Below, piece by piece: positions 1 through 10,622 of a stretch of DNA of 64,000 nt (position 1 is the first letter of the stretch; the number at the start of each line of letters is the position of its first letter). A program made the translations under genes and the position numbers. The notes under the pieces were generated by a model. The model was not told the origin of the DNA. It did no database searches and worked only from the letters and a program-made list of their open reading frames with translations. Location of the stretch: positions 1,984,001 through 2,048,000 of the forward strand of contig OZ345359.1 in NCBI GenBank assembly GCA_977006965.1. Reading direction: 5' to 3'. This DNA is from Phymatolithon calcareum. Its lineage: Eukaryota; Rhodophyta; Florideophyceae; Hapalidiales.

Positions 1-521
1 TTCTCTCGGGATCAGGCGACAAAACCGTTAAAATATGGGACGCCAAATCAGGAGTTCTGATAGGAAGTCCGCTGCTGGGGCACACAGAAGAAGTTATGGC
101 GATCTCTGAGAGCGGTGACGGATCGTACGTCGTGGCCCGTGATTCCGGTGGCGCAGTGATCATTTGGAATCGCGTGAACAGAACAATCGTTTTCCAATCG
201 ACACAACAACTGAGCGATTCTAAAGGCGAAACTCCGATAAAACATGACAGCGGCACAAATCAAGAAATGACGCACGAGGAGGCGGAAAACGTCATTCGCA
301 GTTGTGGACAAGAGACACCGCACCTTCGGCCCGTATCTTTTCCTCCATATACGGCAGAACTTTACTGTCGAGGTGATTATGCGTATTCGAATATGCCTAT
401 AGAAGATACAGTTCTCATGTCTTTGTCCACAGTTTGCTCGTGGAGCTACAATGCGATGAAAAGATTGTGCGTCGGAGGAACGAGCTATGGGGCAGTAATT
501 TTAAGTAGATTAAAAGTGTGA
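1..521 (+). CDS. WD40-repeat protein, 3' end only
   Basis: The reading frame is open from base 3, so the 5' part lies outside the window. The first residues form a typical WD40 blade (a GSGDKTVKIWD motif), followed by a GHTEEV stretch that opens the next blade and a weaker blade ending in VIIWN. About 110 residues without clear WD repeats follow, up to a TGA at 519-521. WD40 propellers are protein-binding scaffolds; the partner cannot be told from this piece. Another WD40 fragment lies at the far end of the window on the other strand (61018-61735) and is similar in style, so this may be a multi-copy WD40 family. It could itself be part of a decayed copy. Confidence 0.6.
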   Translation, partial: LSGSGDKTVKIWDAKSGVLIGSPLLGHTEEVMAISESGDGSYVVARDSGGAVIIWNRVNRTIVFQSTQQLSDSKGETPIKHDSGTNQEMTHEEAENVIRSCGQETPHLRPVSFPPYTAELYCRGDYAYSNMPIEDTVLMSLSTVCSWSYNAMKRLCVGGTSYGAVILSRLKV

Positions 522-2640
522 GCCCTATAAATAAATGCTTGGCTAACCCTGTCTTCCAGAGACTGTAAACTGAACAAGCCATTTGGTTTCCACATTAAAA
601 CTGGGCATGCAATATGCAGATTAAAATCCCCTTCAGACATCGTGAAGACTCATTTCATGCGAAGGTTAATAATTTCACCGGAGAGCACGGAGCGACTTAC
701 GAAGTCACCAGGTTTCTGGAGAATCGGGGACAGACACTGAGGAAAGCTCGGCTCGCACTTGATGTACTGTCGAAAGACTTTCAAGGCTATCGCCATGAAG
801 TCGGTAACTCATTCCATCAATGCACCTGAGGAGAAGAGATCGGTTCAACGCATGTTGAAGCCCCAACGTGAAGGCGAACGAGAAAATGAGGCCCCGGCTT
901 ATGGGATTAGCATTACAAAGCAGATCGAGCGCGGAAATGAGCCTTACATGAACTGCGGCTTTATTTTTGGTTCATTTGCTGAGGTTGAGCACCTTTGAAG
1001 CCTTTCGAGGCATATTCTAACCGATATTCGTAAGAGCATGACCCCAATCATGTTCGAATCGCTGATCGTTCAAAAGGTCAATCGATGGTTCTGGGATGAG
1101 GTACTCGTAACCGAAGCGGTTGAGATAGCAAGGACTGAAGGAGCAGAGAAGAGGATCCAGCTTGAGGAGGAACTAAACACTTTGTCGAGCGATGACTGAA
1201 GTATGGTGCCTGAAGAACGACCACGTATAGAGATTGACATTCCTCAATGACTCTTCTCCTCGCGGTGTCATCTGAGGACCTATTTTAGGGAGGACCGGTC
1301 CTCACACTGACGGAATTTTGAGGAATGTCAGTGGCAAAATCATTTGATTGGTACTTTCGGCGAATATGTATTCTTCAAAGGTATTCAATCCACTACTGTA
1401 CTTGTTATACAAAAGTGCAAATTTTCATCGTGATTGACACAAGCTTCCCAGAGCAGTCGACGCCAACAGCGAAGCTGTGTTCTCCAGTACGCGCGAAGCA
1501 TACACGAATGATTTCAACCGAACTTCCTCGATGCAGTGAAATTTCATGGCCCCAAAGGCCAAAGCTTGGCAGTGATGGAGGCGGTATGTATGTATAGACA
1601 GGAAATCAATGGTACCGTCGATCTCTCGAAAGAATAAAATTGTCTCTGTTGAGAGACATTGTACTCCAATCGCCCAATGGTGTCCAAACGCTCGTCAGGA
1701 TGAGTTAAGATCCATAGTGATCTGGGAGTTCGCATGCTCTGGACCTGGTGCTGGACAACAACTCGTAATGACTGCTCTGAGAAAAAAGACATACAACTTC
1801 CCTAAAACATACAAGTGCGTTGATGTCATTCGTTGGACCGCACACCTTTCTGAATCAGAGCTTCTGATGCACCTATCCACCTTATGTCAGAGCTTCTGAT
1901 GCACATATCCATCTTATGCCTGAGGTCAGAAAGACAGATCAGGGGAAGAATGAAGCAAGGAAAGAATGTATTGGATATCGTTTGACTCGGGCCAGACTCA
2001 ATGAAATAGAGATCTGTCTCATACCATTCCAGATGAGGTTAAATATGGACTTATTACAGAGTGGTGGCGTTGTGTCACAAGCAATTACTGAAGAGATATC
2101 AAATTAGCAAAGACATGGAAAAGTATGTTCGGAACGAGTACTTGTTAGTTCCTTGCCAGTTTTGCAATCCCACAATTTTTTGGCAAGAATGTAGTCAAAG
2201 TAAAATGCGAGCTTTTCGGGCACTTGAAAAAATTAACTTCCAGTTACGTAAGTTCAAATCTTGTGAGAAAAAGATATATAGCTAGTAGAAGTTTGTTAAG
2301 CCTGATTAGCACGTCTGTTGCCCCTGCGCACGCATGCAGGGCCTTTCCAATTTTCGGACTTTGTCCGAGGCAACCTGGATCATCTTAGATGCCAAAACAT
2401 GTATTACGCCCGCAAATCCTCGCGTAGCAGAATACGTCAGCCTCAAGACGGTCATGTTCTCTTCTTCCGCAGTCCGTATAGTAAATATGTCGTGTTTGTC
2501 AACGTGTGCAGAAATTGGTGTCTTCCTTTACTCATGCAGATCACCTAACCGACACTGTCTTCTTAACACTAATAATATTGAGTGTTTGAGAGATAGTGCG
2601 AATACGATACCCAGACGTTATGGGTATTGGCCAAGAAAGC
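522..2640. other. Gene-poor stretch, no recognisable gene
   Basis: Only short ORFs (under about 100 codons) with no family resemblance are present. The one clear structure is the 32-bp tandem duplication listed separately. Two overlapping ORFs at 614-829 and 759-998 have somewhat protein-like composition and could be the remains of a frameshifted gene, but this cannot be shown. Confidence 0.5.
1857..1920. repeat. Tandem duplication of a 32-bp unit
   Basis: Two adjacent 32-bp units, 1857-1888 and 1889-1920, both beginning AGAGCTTCTGATGCAC, differ at three positions. This is a simple local duplication with no visible function. Confidence 0.85.
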
Positions 2641-2642
2641 TC

Positions 2643-2846
2643 TTAACTCACAATGCCGTTATGCGAGAATAGCAAACGGTATGTTTGCGCGGCGAGCGAC
2701 ACAACAGCAAGATCGGGCACCTTCTTAAGCAATGGCTCGATATCTTCATTCTGGATACAGTCATTGATCTCCTCAGCTATTTGCCTTCCACTATGACTTC
2801 CTTTCCACAGCTCCATCTCTGCGTTTTCAAGTGTTTTGCTTTTCAC
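2643..2846 (-). pseudogene. Orphan protein-like exon or gene remnant
   Basis: A 67-codon frame without an ATG at its upstream end has good amino-acid composition (acidic and amphipathic, for example EEINDCIQNEDIEPLL) and ends in TAA. It may be a last exon preceded by an acceptor-like AG (ATCAAG), or a fragment of a dead gene. No family is recognised. Confidence 0.25.
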
Positions 2847-4114
2847 TTGATACCATCAAACAATTAGTTGGAGATCGCCCGAGGCTCCATTCGTTCATGT
2901 TGCGACGCAGCCTACTAGCCAATTGTAATCGGAATACCTTAGCTTCGCAGTGATTAGTTTGGACAATGCCATTAACGCTATTCGCTCAAAAATAGTTCTA
3001 AAATAGAGAAAATCTTCTCTACTTATCTAGAGTTTATTCCATGCGAAGCTAGGGTCAAAGAGTTCAAGTCAATCCCTAAAAGTGACTTGCCTGCATTCCC
3101 AAATTAATGTATATCACGAGTCGTCCCGCGAAAAGATGTAGTGCGGCATGGCAGTATTTTTGCCCTTTTGAAAGTGCTGAAGCCCACAGCTTGAAAGGGG
3201 TTGAAGAATGCCTGCTGTTGCCGTCGTTCCCGTGTCCATCTCGAAGTGCGAGCTCGGGAAGGAGGGCATCTTGTGTGTGCTGCCGAGGCGCGTCGTGCGT
3301 CGGATCCAGTACGATCGCTATAATTATGTTATTGTTCGTGGTGAAATAAAAAAAGAGTTCACGGCTCTGTGCGATGGATCGCACCTTTGTCCAAAAGGTA
3401 ATGTTATACAACCTAAAGGCAAGCCTCATGGTGATGCGCGCCCAAGGTAGAGATAGGCTCGGTGCTCTCGAGAGCAAAAAAAGTTAAGTTATGCTGCTGG
3501 CGGTAGGCGTATTGGCAAACGGGGTGAGAAGCTGGAAACAAAACTGCCGAGGCGTTATCTCACAAGTGCGAATGTCTTGCTGGACTACTTAGTGGCGGAA
3601 ACCAAAAAATTGTCGGTCCGTGAGGTGGCCATCTCTGGCGCGGTAATTGTCAGATTTAGGGTTATTTAACGGAAGCAAATAACCGGGAATGCCCTGCCTC
3701 GCGGCAATTTTTTTGCGGCTCCCATCGGACGAAAGTATGGAACGACTACAGTAGAAAACGGGAACACTTGTGGCAAGATCAAGTTGTTGGCCCGCCCGCG
3801 CTCGTTATGACACATTTTTAAATTTTGGAGAAAATAAATCCAAGTTACACAATGATGCACGAGATCGAACGAGCTAAATGCAGACAGTGCACTTCAAATT
3901 GTGGTTTGATTTGCTCGCGTTTGCAGGCATATTTTTACACTTACACGGGTTTGCACCAAGGGGCAAACTCCACGAAACAGTCTCGCCTTTCCACTTTTCG
4001 TCAACCTGGGGAAGCGTATAAGCGGCTTTGAACGTCGTCAGTGGCCTTCTTCTCGCCGTAACGAGTGCAACCTCATCTCCGTGCAACACTTTGAGCCACG
4101 AGCAAATATCCACC
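2847..4114. other. Intergenic region upstream of ferritin
   Basis: No convincing gene is seen. A plus-strand ORF at 3208-3450 (80 codons, starting MPAVAVVPVSISKC) has a coherent basic and hydrophobic pattern and could be a first exon, but no continuation was found. The last few hundred bases should hold the ferritin promoter; no canonical TATA arrangement stands out. Confidence 0.4.
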
Positions 4115-4876
4115 ATGGCGTTTGCAAGCTCCTCCCTTGCGATCTCCAAGTCTTCCTTCATCGGGACTTCCCGTAGTTGCAGTGCAATTCCAGCACCAAA
4201 GTTGCGATCCGGTCGAGCTCCTCACACCCCGATCTCCATGCGCAACGGAACGAAGATCGATTTCGGAAAGGTCGACATCACGGAGGCCGGGCAAAATCTG
4301 GCGGGCCTTGTGTTCGTGCCTGAGGAGCAGAACGGCGTTCTTGATACCCGTGTCAATATGGATTACAACGAAATGCAAATGAATGCTGTGAACCGTCATA
4401 TCAATGTTGAGTACACGGCCTCATACGCCTATCATGCGATCTGGGCGTACTTTGATCGTGATGTTGTGGCACTTCCCGGAATGGCAAAGTTCTTCAAGGA
4501 ACAGAGCGATGAGGAACGCGAGCATGCTGAGGAGTTTATGAAGTATCAGAACAGACGAGGGGGAAAAGTGGAATTGCAACCGCTTGCAGTGCCGGAAATG
4601 ACATTCACTGAAGATGATGGCACTAGCGATGCGATGTATGCCATGGATTTGCACTTGCAACTGGAGAAGTTTGTTTATTACAAGTTGAAGGATTTGCATA
4701 AGGTGGCTAATGACGCGGATGACCCACAGATGCAGGATTTTGTCGAGCATTACCTCACGCATCAGGTCGATTCTGTGAAGAAGGCCGGTGATTATGTTGC
4801 GCAATTGAAGAGAGTTGGCACACCGCATGGAGTTTATCACTTTGATAGAGTGCTTTTGGAGGGGGAGGAGGCATGA
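4115..4876 (+). CDS. Plant-type ferritin with plastid-like leader
   Basis: This 253-aa, single-exon ferritin stores iron by oxidising Fe(II) in a 24-subunit cage. The ATG at 4115 lies in an ACCATGG context; the frame is open upstream but only with poor coding character. Residues 1 to about 45 are Ser/Ala/Arg-rich, as in plastid transit peptides. The mature part begins with the plant-ferritin-like LAGLVFVPEE stretch. The ferroxidase ligands are present: Glu in NVEY, Tyr in ASYAY, Glu/His in DEEREHAE, Glu in LEKF and Gln in HQVDSV. The conserved FDRD and RRGGKV segments and the C-terminal HGVYHFD also match plant ferritins. Family membership is certain; plastid location is inferred from the leader. 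Confidence 0.93.
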   Translation: MAFASSSLAISKSSFIGTSRSCSAIPAPKLRSGRAPHTPISMRNGTKIDFGKVDITEAGQNLAGLVFVPEEQNGVLDTRVNMDYNEMQMNAVNRHINVEYTASYAYHAIWAYFDRDVVALPGMAKFFKEQSDEEREHAEEFMKYQNRRGGKVELQPLAVPEMTFTEDDGTSDAMYAMDLHLQLEKFVYYKLKDLHKVANDADDPQMQDFVEHYLTHQVDSVKKAGDYVAQLKRVGTPHGVYHFDRVLLEGEEA

Positions 4877-6085
4877 AGTGTAGACATGTGGTGATGGAGA
4901 AACGAGTGGCGTTTATGGAAGAGACGGTATCTGCTTGTGTCCTTGATTGATTTAATCTTGAGCAGTACGTAACGCCATCTTTGCTTGCTGGTTGAGTGAG
5001 AATTTTATACTGCTGTGTAGTACTATATTGGAAAGTGGCATAGCATGGGTCAAAGCCTCTTCGAATGGAATCGTTTGTTTCAAATTGCCCGAAGCTGCAG
5101 TGCCGCTTGCACCAGTAGGTAAAGTGAGGCAAGAACATAGATCTATTCTCAAGCGAATGGCGTGCCATCCCACTATTCATCTCCCGTATCAAGCACTCTA
5201 TCTGTTGACCCTCTCATACTTTTCCTCAACTTCTACATGCGTACCTGGTCCGTAATAGATCTGAGACAAAGACTGGAAAGCTATATGCAGTGGAACCAGA
5301 ACGGGAGACTCATGCTGCTTCCGCAACCGAGAGCACTTCCATCTTGACGTATAACGGGCGAGGACAACTATAGTCTTTGTCCCGAGGTCAACTGTTTTAT
5401 TTTCATACAGGAGTTGAAACATGGATCATCGTCAGCAATGATTCCCAACACTAATTGTAGGGAAGTTTCCGCCCTTTTCCTTGGCATACTGTTGACGCTT
5501 GGTCTCCGTCACCGTGTGGCATCCGAAGTCCTGGCCGTACTAAAGAGTATTGAGTGATGGCAGCATTGTCGTTATCTGCATTCTGCATCTTGTGCTGTCC
5601 TTACACGGTAAGAATAATTGCCATTGGCAGTTTCTTATTCTAAAGAACAAGTGCCTGCATGATATTAACCAAAAACGCCTCTGTCTCTGCAGTAACAGTG
5701 GAATACCTACATGCCGAAATCAGTGCAAAGATTGACAAAACGTGGGGGTCAGTGGGCAAGGCTGCAAGATTTTGAGCCGTCAATAACGGTCCCTGGGAGA
5801 TGGGCACAGCGACCTCTGTTGCTCGCTCTTCCATCAACACTGCCCCACTGTCCACCGATCCACTTTACGAATGGCGAATGGGAGGAAAAACGGATGAATT
5901 CGCCCGGTCAAGTAGTCTCTCTCTGGGAAGAAACATAAGAAGATCCAATATTCTTGCCGGAGCAAACATGCTTTGTCTGAACGACAAAGACAACTCTTAG
6001 GAAGATGTTGAAGTCATGAAGTTTCTTTTCCTGCAATTTGAGATGGAGCTCATCTGTCCACAATTCAGTACTGTAGATTCTAATG
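4877..6085. other. Intergenic region between ferritin and PP4, no gene seen
   Basis: Only short, overlapping, non-conserved ORFs on both strands. It contains the 3' flanks of two converging genes. Confidence 0.5.
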
Positions 6086-7286
6086 TTACAAAAAGTATTC
6101 TGGTGATGGTCGCTTAACCGGAACGTTGCGTGCATCCTGTGGTGCAGCGCTAAAAACCTTGAAAGAGCTTTGCAAATTGTCTCCGAGCGTGAGTATCGCC
6201 GCGACATTGCCGCATCTATAGCAATAATTTGGGGCCGACCACACGGTGACAAGCGTATCATTAAACATGCTCTTATATCCTTCCATAACCAGCTGATGAG
6301 CACGCGCAATAAGCTGCAAATCATTCACGCGGTTGAACTGGGCGACAATATTACTGCCAAAAAGAAAGCCTGCCCCTCGCGGTGAAATGGCCCACCCTTC
6401 AATGTCCTCAGGGTCGCTCCAGAGCAGGTCGCACATGGCGCCGTCGTGTGGAACCTCCTGCTTTCGGTCGATGCTTCGGATCTGGTCAAGCGAATGGATG
6501 CTAGGGGAGAGGCCGCCATGCACACAGAACGCCTTACCGTCGACCAGGGCACCGAGCGCGAGATAATCGAAAACTTCGGTGCAGTAACGCCATACGTTGG
6601 CATTGCCGTATTTGCGCAGACATTCGTCGTAGAAGCCGTAAACCTGCGTAATTTGTCGACTTTCGTGGTTGCCGCGAATTAATGTAACGCGGTCGGGCCA
6701 GCGCACTTTGAGCGTAAGCAGGAGAAGGAATGTCTCCACAGAGTTGTAGCCGCGATCGACGAAATCGCCCATGAAAAGATATTGTGTACTTGGCGATGGC
6801 CCTCCATTTTTCAGGAGTTCGAGAAGATCAAAAAATTGCCCATGGATGTCTCCGGCAATCTAGTCAAGGCGAAGAGGACGCGATGAAATTGCAGTGCACC
6901 ATGCAAAATACATTGTGGCAACAAAAGGATGGTTAGAATTGCTTTTGAATGTTTTCATAAAACTCCACTGGACAAACCGCAAGCAAATTTGCAAGGATGG
7001 GAAATGCAATTGCGTAGCGGCAGATGAAACACATGAGCGAAGCAAAAATTCCAATTGCGCAGACCCCAAAAAGTGGATGTGTTCTCGGCTGCGCGCAGAT
7101 GCATTCCCGTCAACGCGTGACGAGGGAGGTATGGCGTACCGTGATGGGAGTTGAGACTGTCTGCACATTGCTTTCCTCGATGAGAATTTCTCGAGCTTTT
7201 TCGCAGAGAGTCTTGACTTCTATCTCATTGAGATACTCGCAACGCTTGAGTTGCTCAATCCAACTGTCCAACTCTGTCGACTTCAT
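6086..7286 (-). CDS. PPP4C: Protein phosphatase 4 catalytic subunit, two exons
   Basis: Ser/Thr phosphatase of the PP2A/PP4/PP6 group. Exon 1 runs 7286-7140 (49 codons, starting [13 protein letters not shown]). A 280-nt intron (GTACGC...CTAG, 7139-6860) follows, then exon 2, 6859-6086. The join is phase 0 and rebuilds the metal-binding motif GDIHGQ across ...[13 protein letters not shown]. Total is 306 aa; PP4c is 307 aa in animals. Also visible are GDFVDRG, the [10 protein letters not shown] motif, [19 protein letters not shown] and the C-terminal YFL that is carboxymethylated in this family. Wording such as [23 protein letters not shown] is closer to PP4 than to PP2A or PP6. Known roles are DNA repair and centrosome or microtubule control. 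Confidence 0.93.
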
Positions 7287-7476
7287 CGGGAGAGGGCGCT
7301 GTCGCTTAGTTCATCATGCGTGCAACACGGGCATGTACGTCCAGGAAGGAACAGCTTGCACACGCATGCAGAAAACGCGAGGGCAAAAAAGTGGAACTGG
7401 ACCAGATGCAGACAAGTTTTGGAAATTCATTTAAAATTCTATTTATTGTCATAATACAATAAGTTATGATTGTTGT

Positions 7477-7677
7477 ATGGACCGTGTATGGTTCATGTTT
7501 TGCAGCGCCATCATTTACCCTCCAATGTATGCACCACCACGGGTTCTTTTTCTGTTCGCTACGTCGGCTCTAATTGCCGCCTCGACGGAGCTGACCAGTA
7601 TACTGTATCTCCTTGTGGAGAATACCAGGGCGTCGTACGAGTACACTTATTACCGATTCCAAATTGAAAGTAAGTGA
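7477..7677 (+). CDS. Possible small hydrophobic protein (weak)
   Basis: A 66-codon frame starting at an ATG has two hydrophobic segments (around ALIAASTELTSILYLL). A GTAAGT donor-like sequence sits at its 3' end (about 7670), so it could be an upstream exon. It lies in the short gap before SF3B2 and may equally be untranslated leader. No family is recognised. Confidence 0.2.
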   Translation: MDRVWFMFCSAIIYPPMYAPPRVLFLFATSALIAASTELTSILYLLVENTRASYEYTYYRFQIESK

Positions 7678-7731
7678 TGCGTGAAACCCTGGAAATACTC
7701 TTCGCACAAAGACAGCGTACTTCACATAATA

Positions 7732-9441
7732 ATGACCGATGCCCTTGCTGCCGCCAAGGCAGATGCTTTGCGTGAACTGTTTGGCTCAGGACCTGAAGCA
7801 ACTGCGGAAACTAAACCTATTTCATCGAAAAAAAGGATTTCTCTAGCCGATAATAGTCTAGAAGATGACAACAAAGTCCCCGATGGGGCAATGGACGCCA
7901 ATGCAGAGATCATCTCTGCCCCAGCAGTACCAAACTTACCGGATGCAGAAAAAGAGCAATACAGCGAAATTATTGAAGCAATGAAGAGATTTTCAGAACG
8001 CGGCGCAGATGGAGATGAAGAAAACGAAGCCGAATCCGGTAGTGACGTTCAAAAAAACGATGAGACAGACACAAAACCATCAAAAACGGCTGATTTTGGC
8101 GGAGAAAAAACGGACAAAGCCCAAAGCTCTGACAAGAGCGGGAAAGATCAGGCAAGCACTCCAAAATCTCGTCGCGAAAAGAAGCAAGAAGCACGAAACC
8201 TAATTGCTCGATTGAAAGCTCTCGCAGAGCGGCCTGAAGTAGTGGATGCGTGGGATGTGTCTGCGAGCGATCCGCTTCTTCTGGTGCACTTAAAATCACG
8301 GCCGAATTCCGTGGCTGTGCCGTCAAACTGGAGTCAAAAGCGAAAGTACCTGCAAAACAAACGTGGAATGGAAAAACGCATTTTTCAGCTTCCATCGTAC
8401 ATCGCAGAGACTGGCATCGGTGCTCTACGAGATGCGCAATTGGAAGCTGACGACAAGAAGACTCTAAAACAGAAGCAGCGTGAAAAAATGAGAGCAAAGA
8501 CAGGCAAGGGTGTCGAAGTGGACGAGATGGTGATGCACGATGCGTTTTTCAAGTTTCAAACCAAACCCAGACTTTCCGCCCATGGCGACCTATATTACGA
8601 GCTCCGCGAATTGGAGGTTGATAACTCTGTGTTCAGGCCTGGACATGTCAGCTCTGCTCTTCGCGCCGCTCTTGGTATCGGCCCTGACGATCCACCGCCG
8701 TGGCTTATCAACATGCAGCGATATGGTCCTCCGCCTGGATACCCAAACCTTAAGGTACCAGGACTTAATGCTCCAATTCCCATCGGTGCAAAATTCGGAT
8801 ACCAGCCCGGTGGTTGGGGGAAACCGCCTGTTGATGCAACCGGACATCCGGTTTATGGCGACGTTTTTGGAGAGGGGAGAGAGTATCGCGCGCGAGATGC
8901 ACGTTTTGATGTCTCCGATGCTGTCAAAAGGGTTCTATGGGGCGAAATGAAAACAGACAAAGAGTTCTTTAAGTCGGTTCGCGATGATGAGGCAGACGCG
9001 GAGGAGGAGGAAAATGGAAAAGAAGCAAAAAGCGCCAACGTCGAAAGTAGGGACGAGACTGTGGCAGCAGCATCAGGTGCTTCGGGAACAACCAGCATGC
9101 AAATACCAGCGTTGGAAACCCCGGTTGATGGTATTGAGTTGCGTAAAGGCGTTCCTGCTGGGGCGCTTTACACTGTTCTCCCTGAGAAGCGGGCAAGTGT
9201 TGGGAAGGGGGATATGCTGGGTTCTTCACATGTATACGATTTGGCTGGCGGAAGTGCAGCTGGACCAGGAGGAGATGGTAACAATGAAGAGCGGGGAGGG
9301 CAGGACGGAGATCATGGTGTTGGGGGGAATGAGACTGAAAAAAGCGGTATGGAAACCAAGGAACGAAATGAACGAAAGAGAAGGAATTTTGGCAACGAGA
9401 GTGAGCGTTCGACGAAGATGCAGAAGAGCTTTAAGTTTTGA
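7732..9441 (+). CDS. SF3B2: Splicing factor 3B subunit 2 (SF3b145/Cus1)
   Basis: Single-exon, 569-aa protein of the U2 snRNP SF3b complex, which helps anchor U2 at the branch site. The ATG at 7732 (MTDALAAAKADALRELFG) was chosen; upstream in-frame sequence has no ATG. Residues 1-150 are acidic and low-complexity. The DUF382 core is at about 165-310 (AWDVSASDPLLLVHLKS, then SRRE/KKQ and QLPSYIAETGI motifs). The PSP proline-rich domain follows at about 315-370 (FRPGHVSSALRAALG, DPPPWLINMQRYGPPPGYP, LNAPIP). The Lys/Glu-rich C-tail ends at TGA 9441. The protein is shorter than the human one (895 aa), mainly in the N-terminal region, as in many algae. Function is assigned from the family. Confidence 0.93.
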   Translation: MTDALAAAKADALRELFGSGPEATAETKPISSKKRISLADNSLEDDNKVPDGAMDANAEIISAPAVPNLPDAEKEQYSEIIEAMKRFSERGADGDEENEAESGSDVQKNDETDTKPSKTADFGGEKTDKAQSSDKSGKDQASTPKSRREKKQEARNLIARLKALAERPEVVDAWDVSASDPLLLVHLKSRPNSVAVPSNWSQKRKYLQNKRGMEKRIFQLPSYIAETGIGALRDAQLEADDKKTLKQKQREKMRAKTGKGVEVDEMVMHDAFFKFQTKPRLSAHGDLYYELRELEVDNSVFRPGHVSSALRAALGIGPDDPPPWLINMQRYGPPPGYPNLKVPGLNAPIPIGAKFGYQPGGWGKPPVDATGHPVYGDVFGEGREYRARDARFDVSDAVKRVLWGEMKTDKEFFKSVRDDEADAEEEENGKEAKSANVESRDETVAAASGASGTTSMQIPALETPVDGIELRKGVPAGALYTVLPEKRASVGKGDMLGSSHVYDLAGGSAAGPGGDGNNEERGGQDGDHGVGGNETEKSGMETKERNERKRRNFGNESERSTKMQKSFKF

Positions 9442-9611
9442 ACGTCGGAGAGCTCTAGTGCGTGTGAATGGTGTTGAACTTGACGCACGAACATTACGTG
9501 GAGCAAGCCGATGTTTCGTATAATGGGTTCAATTGTGAGCAGGACTTTCGCCATAGAATGAGTGATTTCAGCATTGCGCATCAGGAGATGGCGAGACCCG
9601 TTATATACGAG

Positions 9612-9839
9612 TTATTCTGTGCCGCATGATTCGGAACCCCCATTTGCGTAATTGTCGACGGGAAAATGTGTATTGCTCGTTGACAGAGGCCCTCTCTTTT
9701 TGAGTTCATCTATATCAGCTGGAGACACTTTAATCCCAACATATGAACTATAATGCTTAGGGCAATTAGCCACTTCTGGCGTCCGTTGCCAAGGGGTGTA
9801 TCGATGGAAAGAGGAAAAACTGTTCGGAACGAGAAGCAT
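9612..9839 (-). CDS. Possible small protein or last exon (weak)
   Basis: A 75-codon ATG-started frame whose second half (IKVSPADIDELKKRG) looks protein-like. No homology is recognised and no upstream exons were found between it and the LC8 gene. The rest of 9442-10035 shows nothing. Confidence 0.2.
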   Translation of the reverse strand: MLLVPNSFSSFHRYTPWQRTPEVANCPKHYSSYVGIKVSPADIDELKKRGPLSTSNTHFPVDNYANGGSESCGTE

Positions 9840-10035
9840 TAGAACTCTTTAGTGCGCTCCTGTTGTACATACAACAAAGACAAGACTGTACTGTAGGTCC
9901 ACAAAACAAGACTAGCGTCGGTACTGTACAACTGTACTGTAACAAATGCATTTCCAGTGAAAGTTGTTGTGAAAGGTATCTATCGAATCTTTGTAGTGAT
10001 ATTAATAGGACGGCTTGCTTGGTGTGCATGCACGC

Positions 10036-10487
10036 TTATGCGGCATCACCACTCTTGAACAAAAGAACGGCAAGTTTATCGATGTAGAAGTAAATAAACC
10101 CAGAAGTCTCGTGTGACACGTAGCTCCCAAAGTGGCGACCCACTATACAGTGCCAGGTTGGCTGGTATCGCTTGTCGAATTCCTGTTTCACGTACATGGC
10201 CATGTCCCGCTCAAGTTCGGTCCTGTCAAGCGCCTGTTCAATACACAATACAATAATCCAGGTTAGGTTTCAAAAACGGAGATAGCGCAGCCAGCAACAG
10301 GAAATAGAAAAAGTGAAAGTGAACGAACCATTACGGCAACTTCAATCGCAGCGCGACTCATTTCCTCAGGCATGTCCTGTCCCTTGACAACCACCTTGGG
10401 CTGTTTGCTTGCCGGTGGCACATACGCTTCAGCCATGTTTTGGGCAGCAGGCTTGGCCGCGAGCGTGGCTGACGTTTCCAGTGGCAT
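10036..10487 (-). CDS. DYNLL: Dynein light chain LC8-type, two exons
   Basis: LC8 is a dimeric hub protein that binds short linear motifs in dynein intermediate chain and many non-dynein partners. Exon 1 ends at 10329 in EVAVM; a 95-nt intron (GTTCGT...GAACAG, 10328-10234) follows; exon 2, 10233-10036, starts [10 protein letters not shown]. The core [12 protein letters not shown]...[26 protein letters not shown]...FIYFYI...LLFKSG matches LC8 almost residue for residue. Start is uncertain: ATG codons at 10622, 10487 and 10436 are all in frame. From 10622 the leader contains [10 protein letters not shown], which resembles a mitochondrial presequence cleavage region. I chose 10487. LC8 is also found in plants that lack dynein heavy chains, so its presence does not imply flagella. 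Confidence 0.92.
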
Positions 10488-10622
10488 TGCTCGTCGGGAT
10501 GTGGAAAACGAGTGGGCGGTGAACACGCTGGTCCCCAACAGAGGCAATGCCCGAGAAGAAACTGCAGTGATTCCTATATGCAAATGCAGTGACTGATTAG
10601 ACAGAGCAAGTTTGCAAACCAC

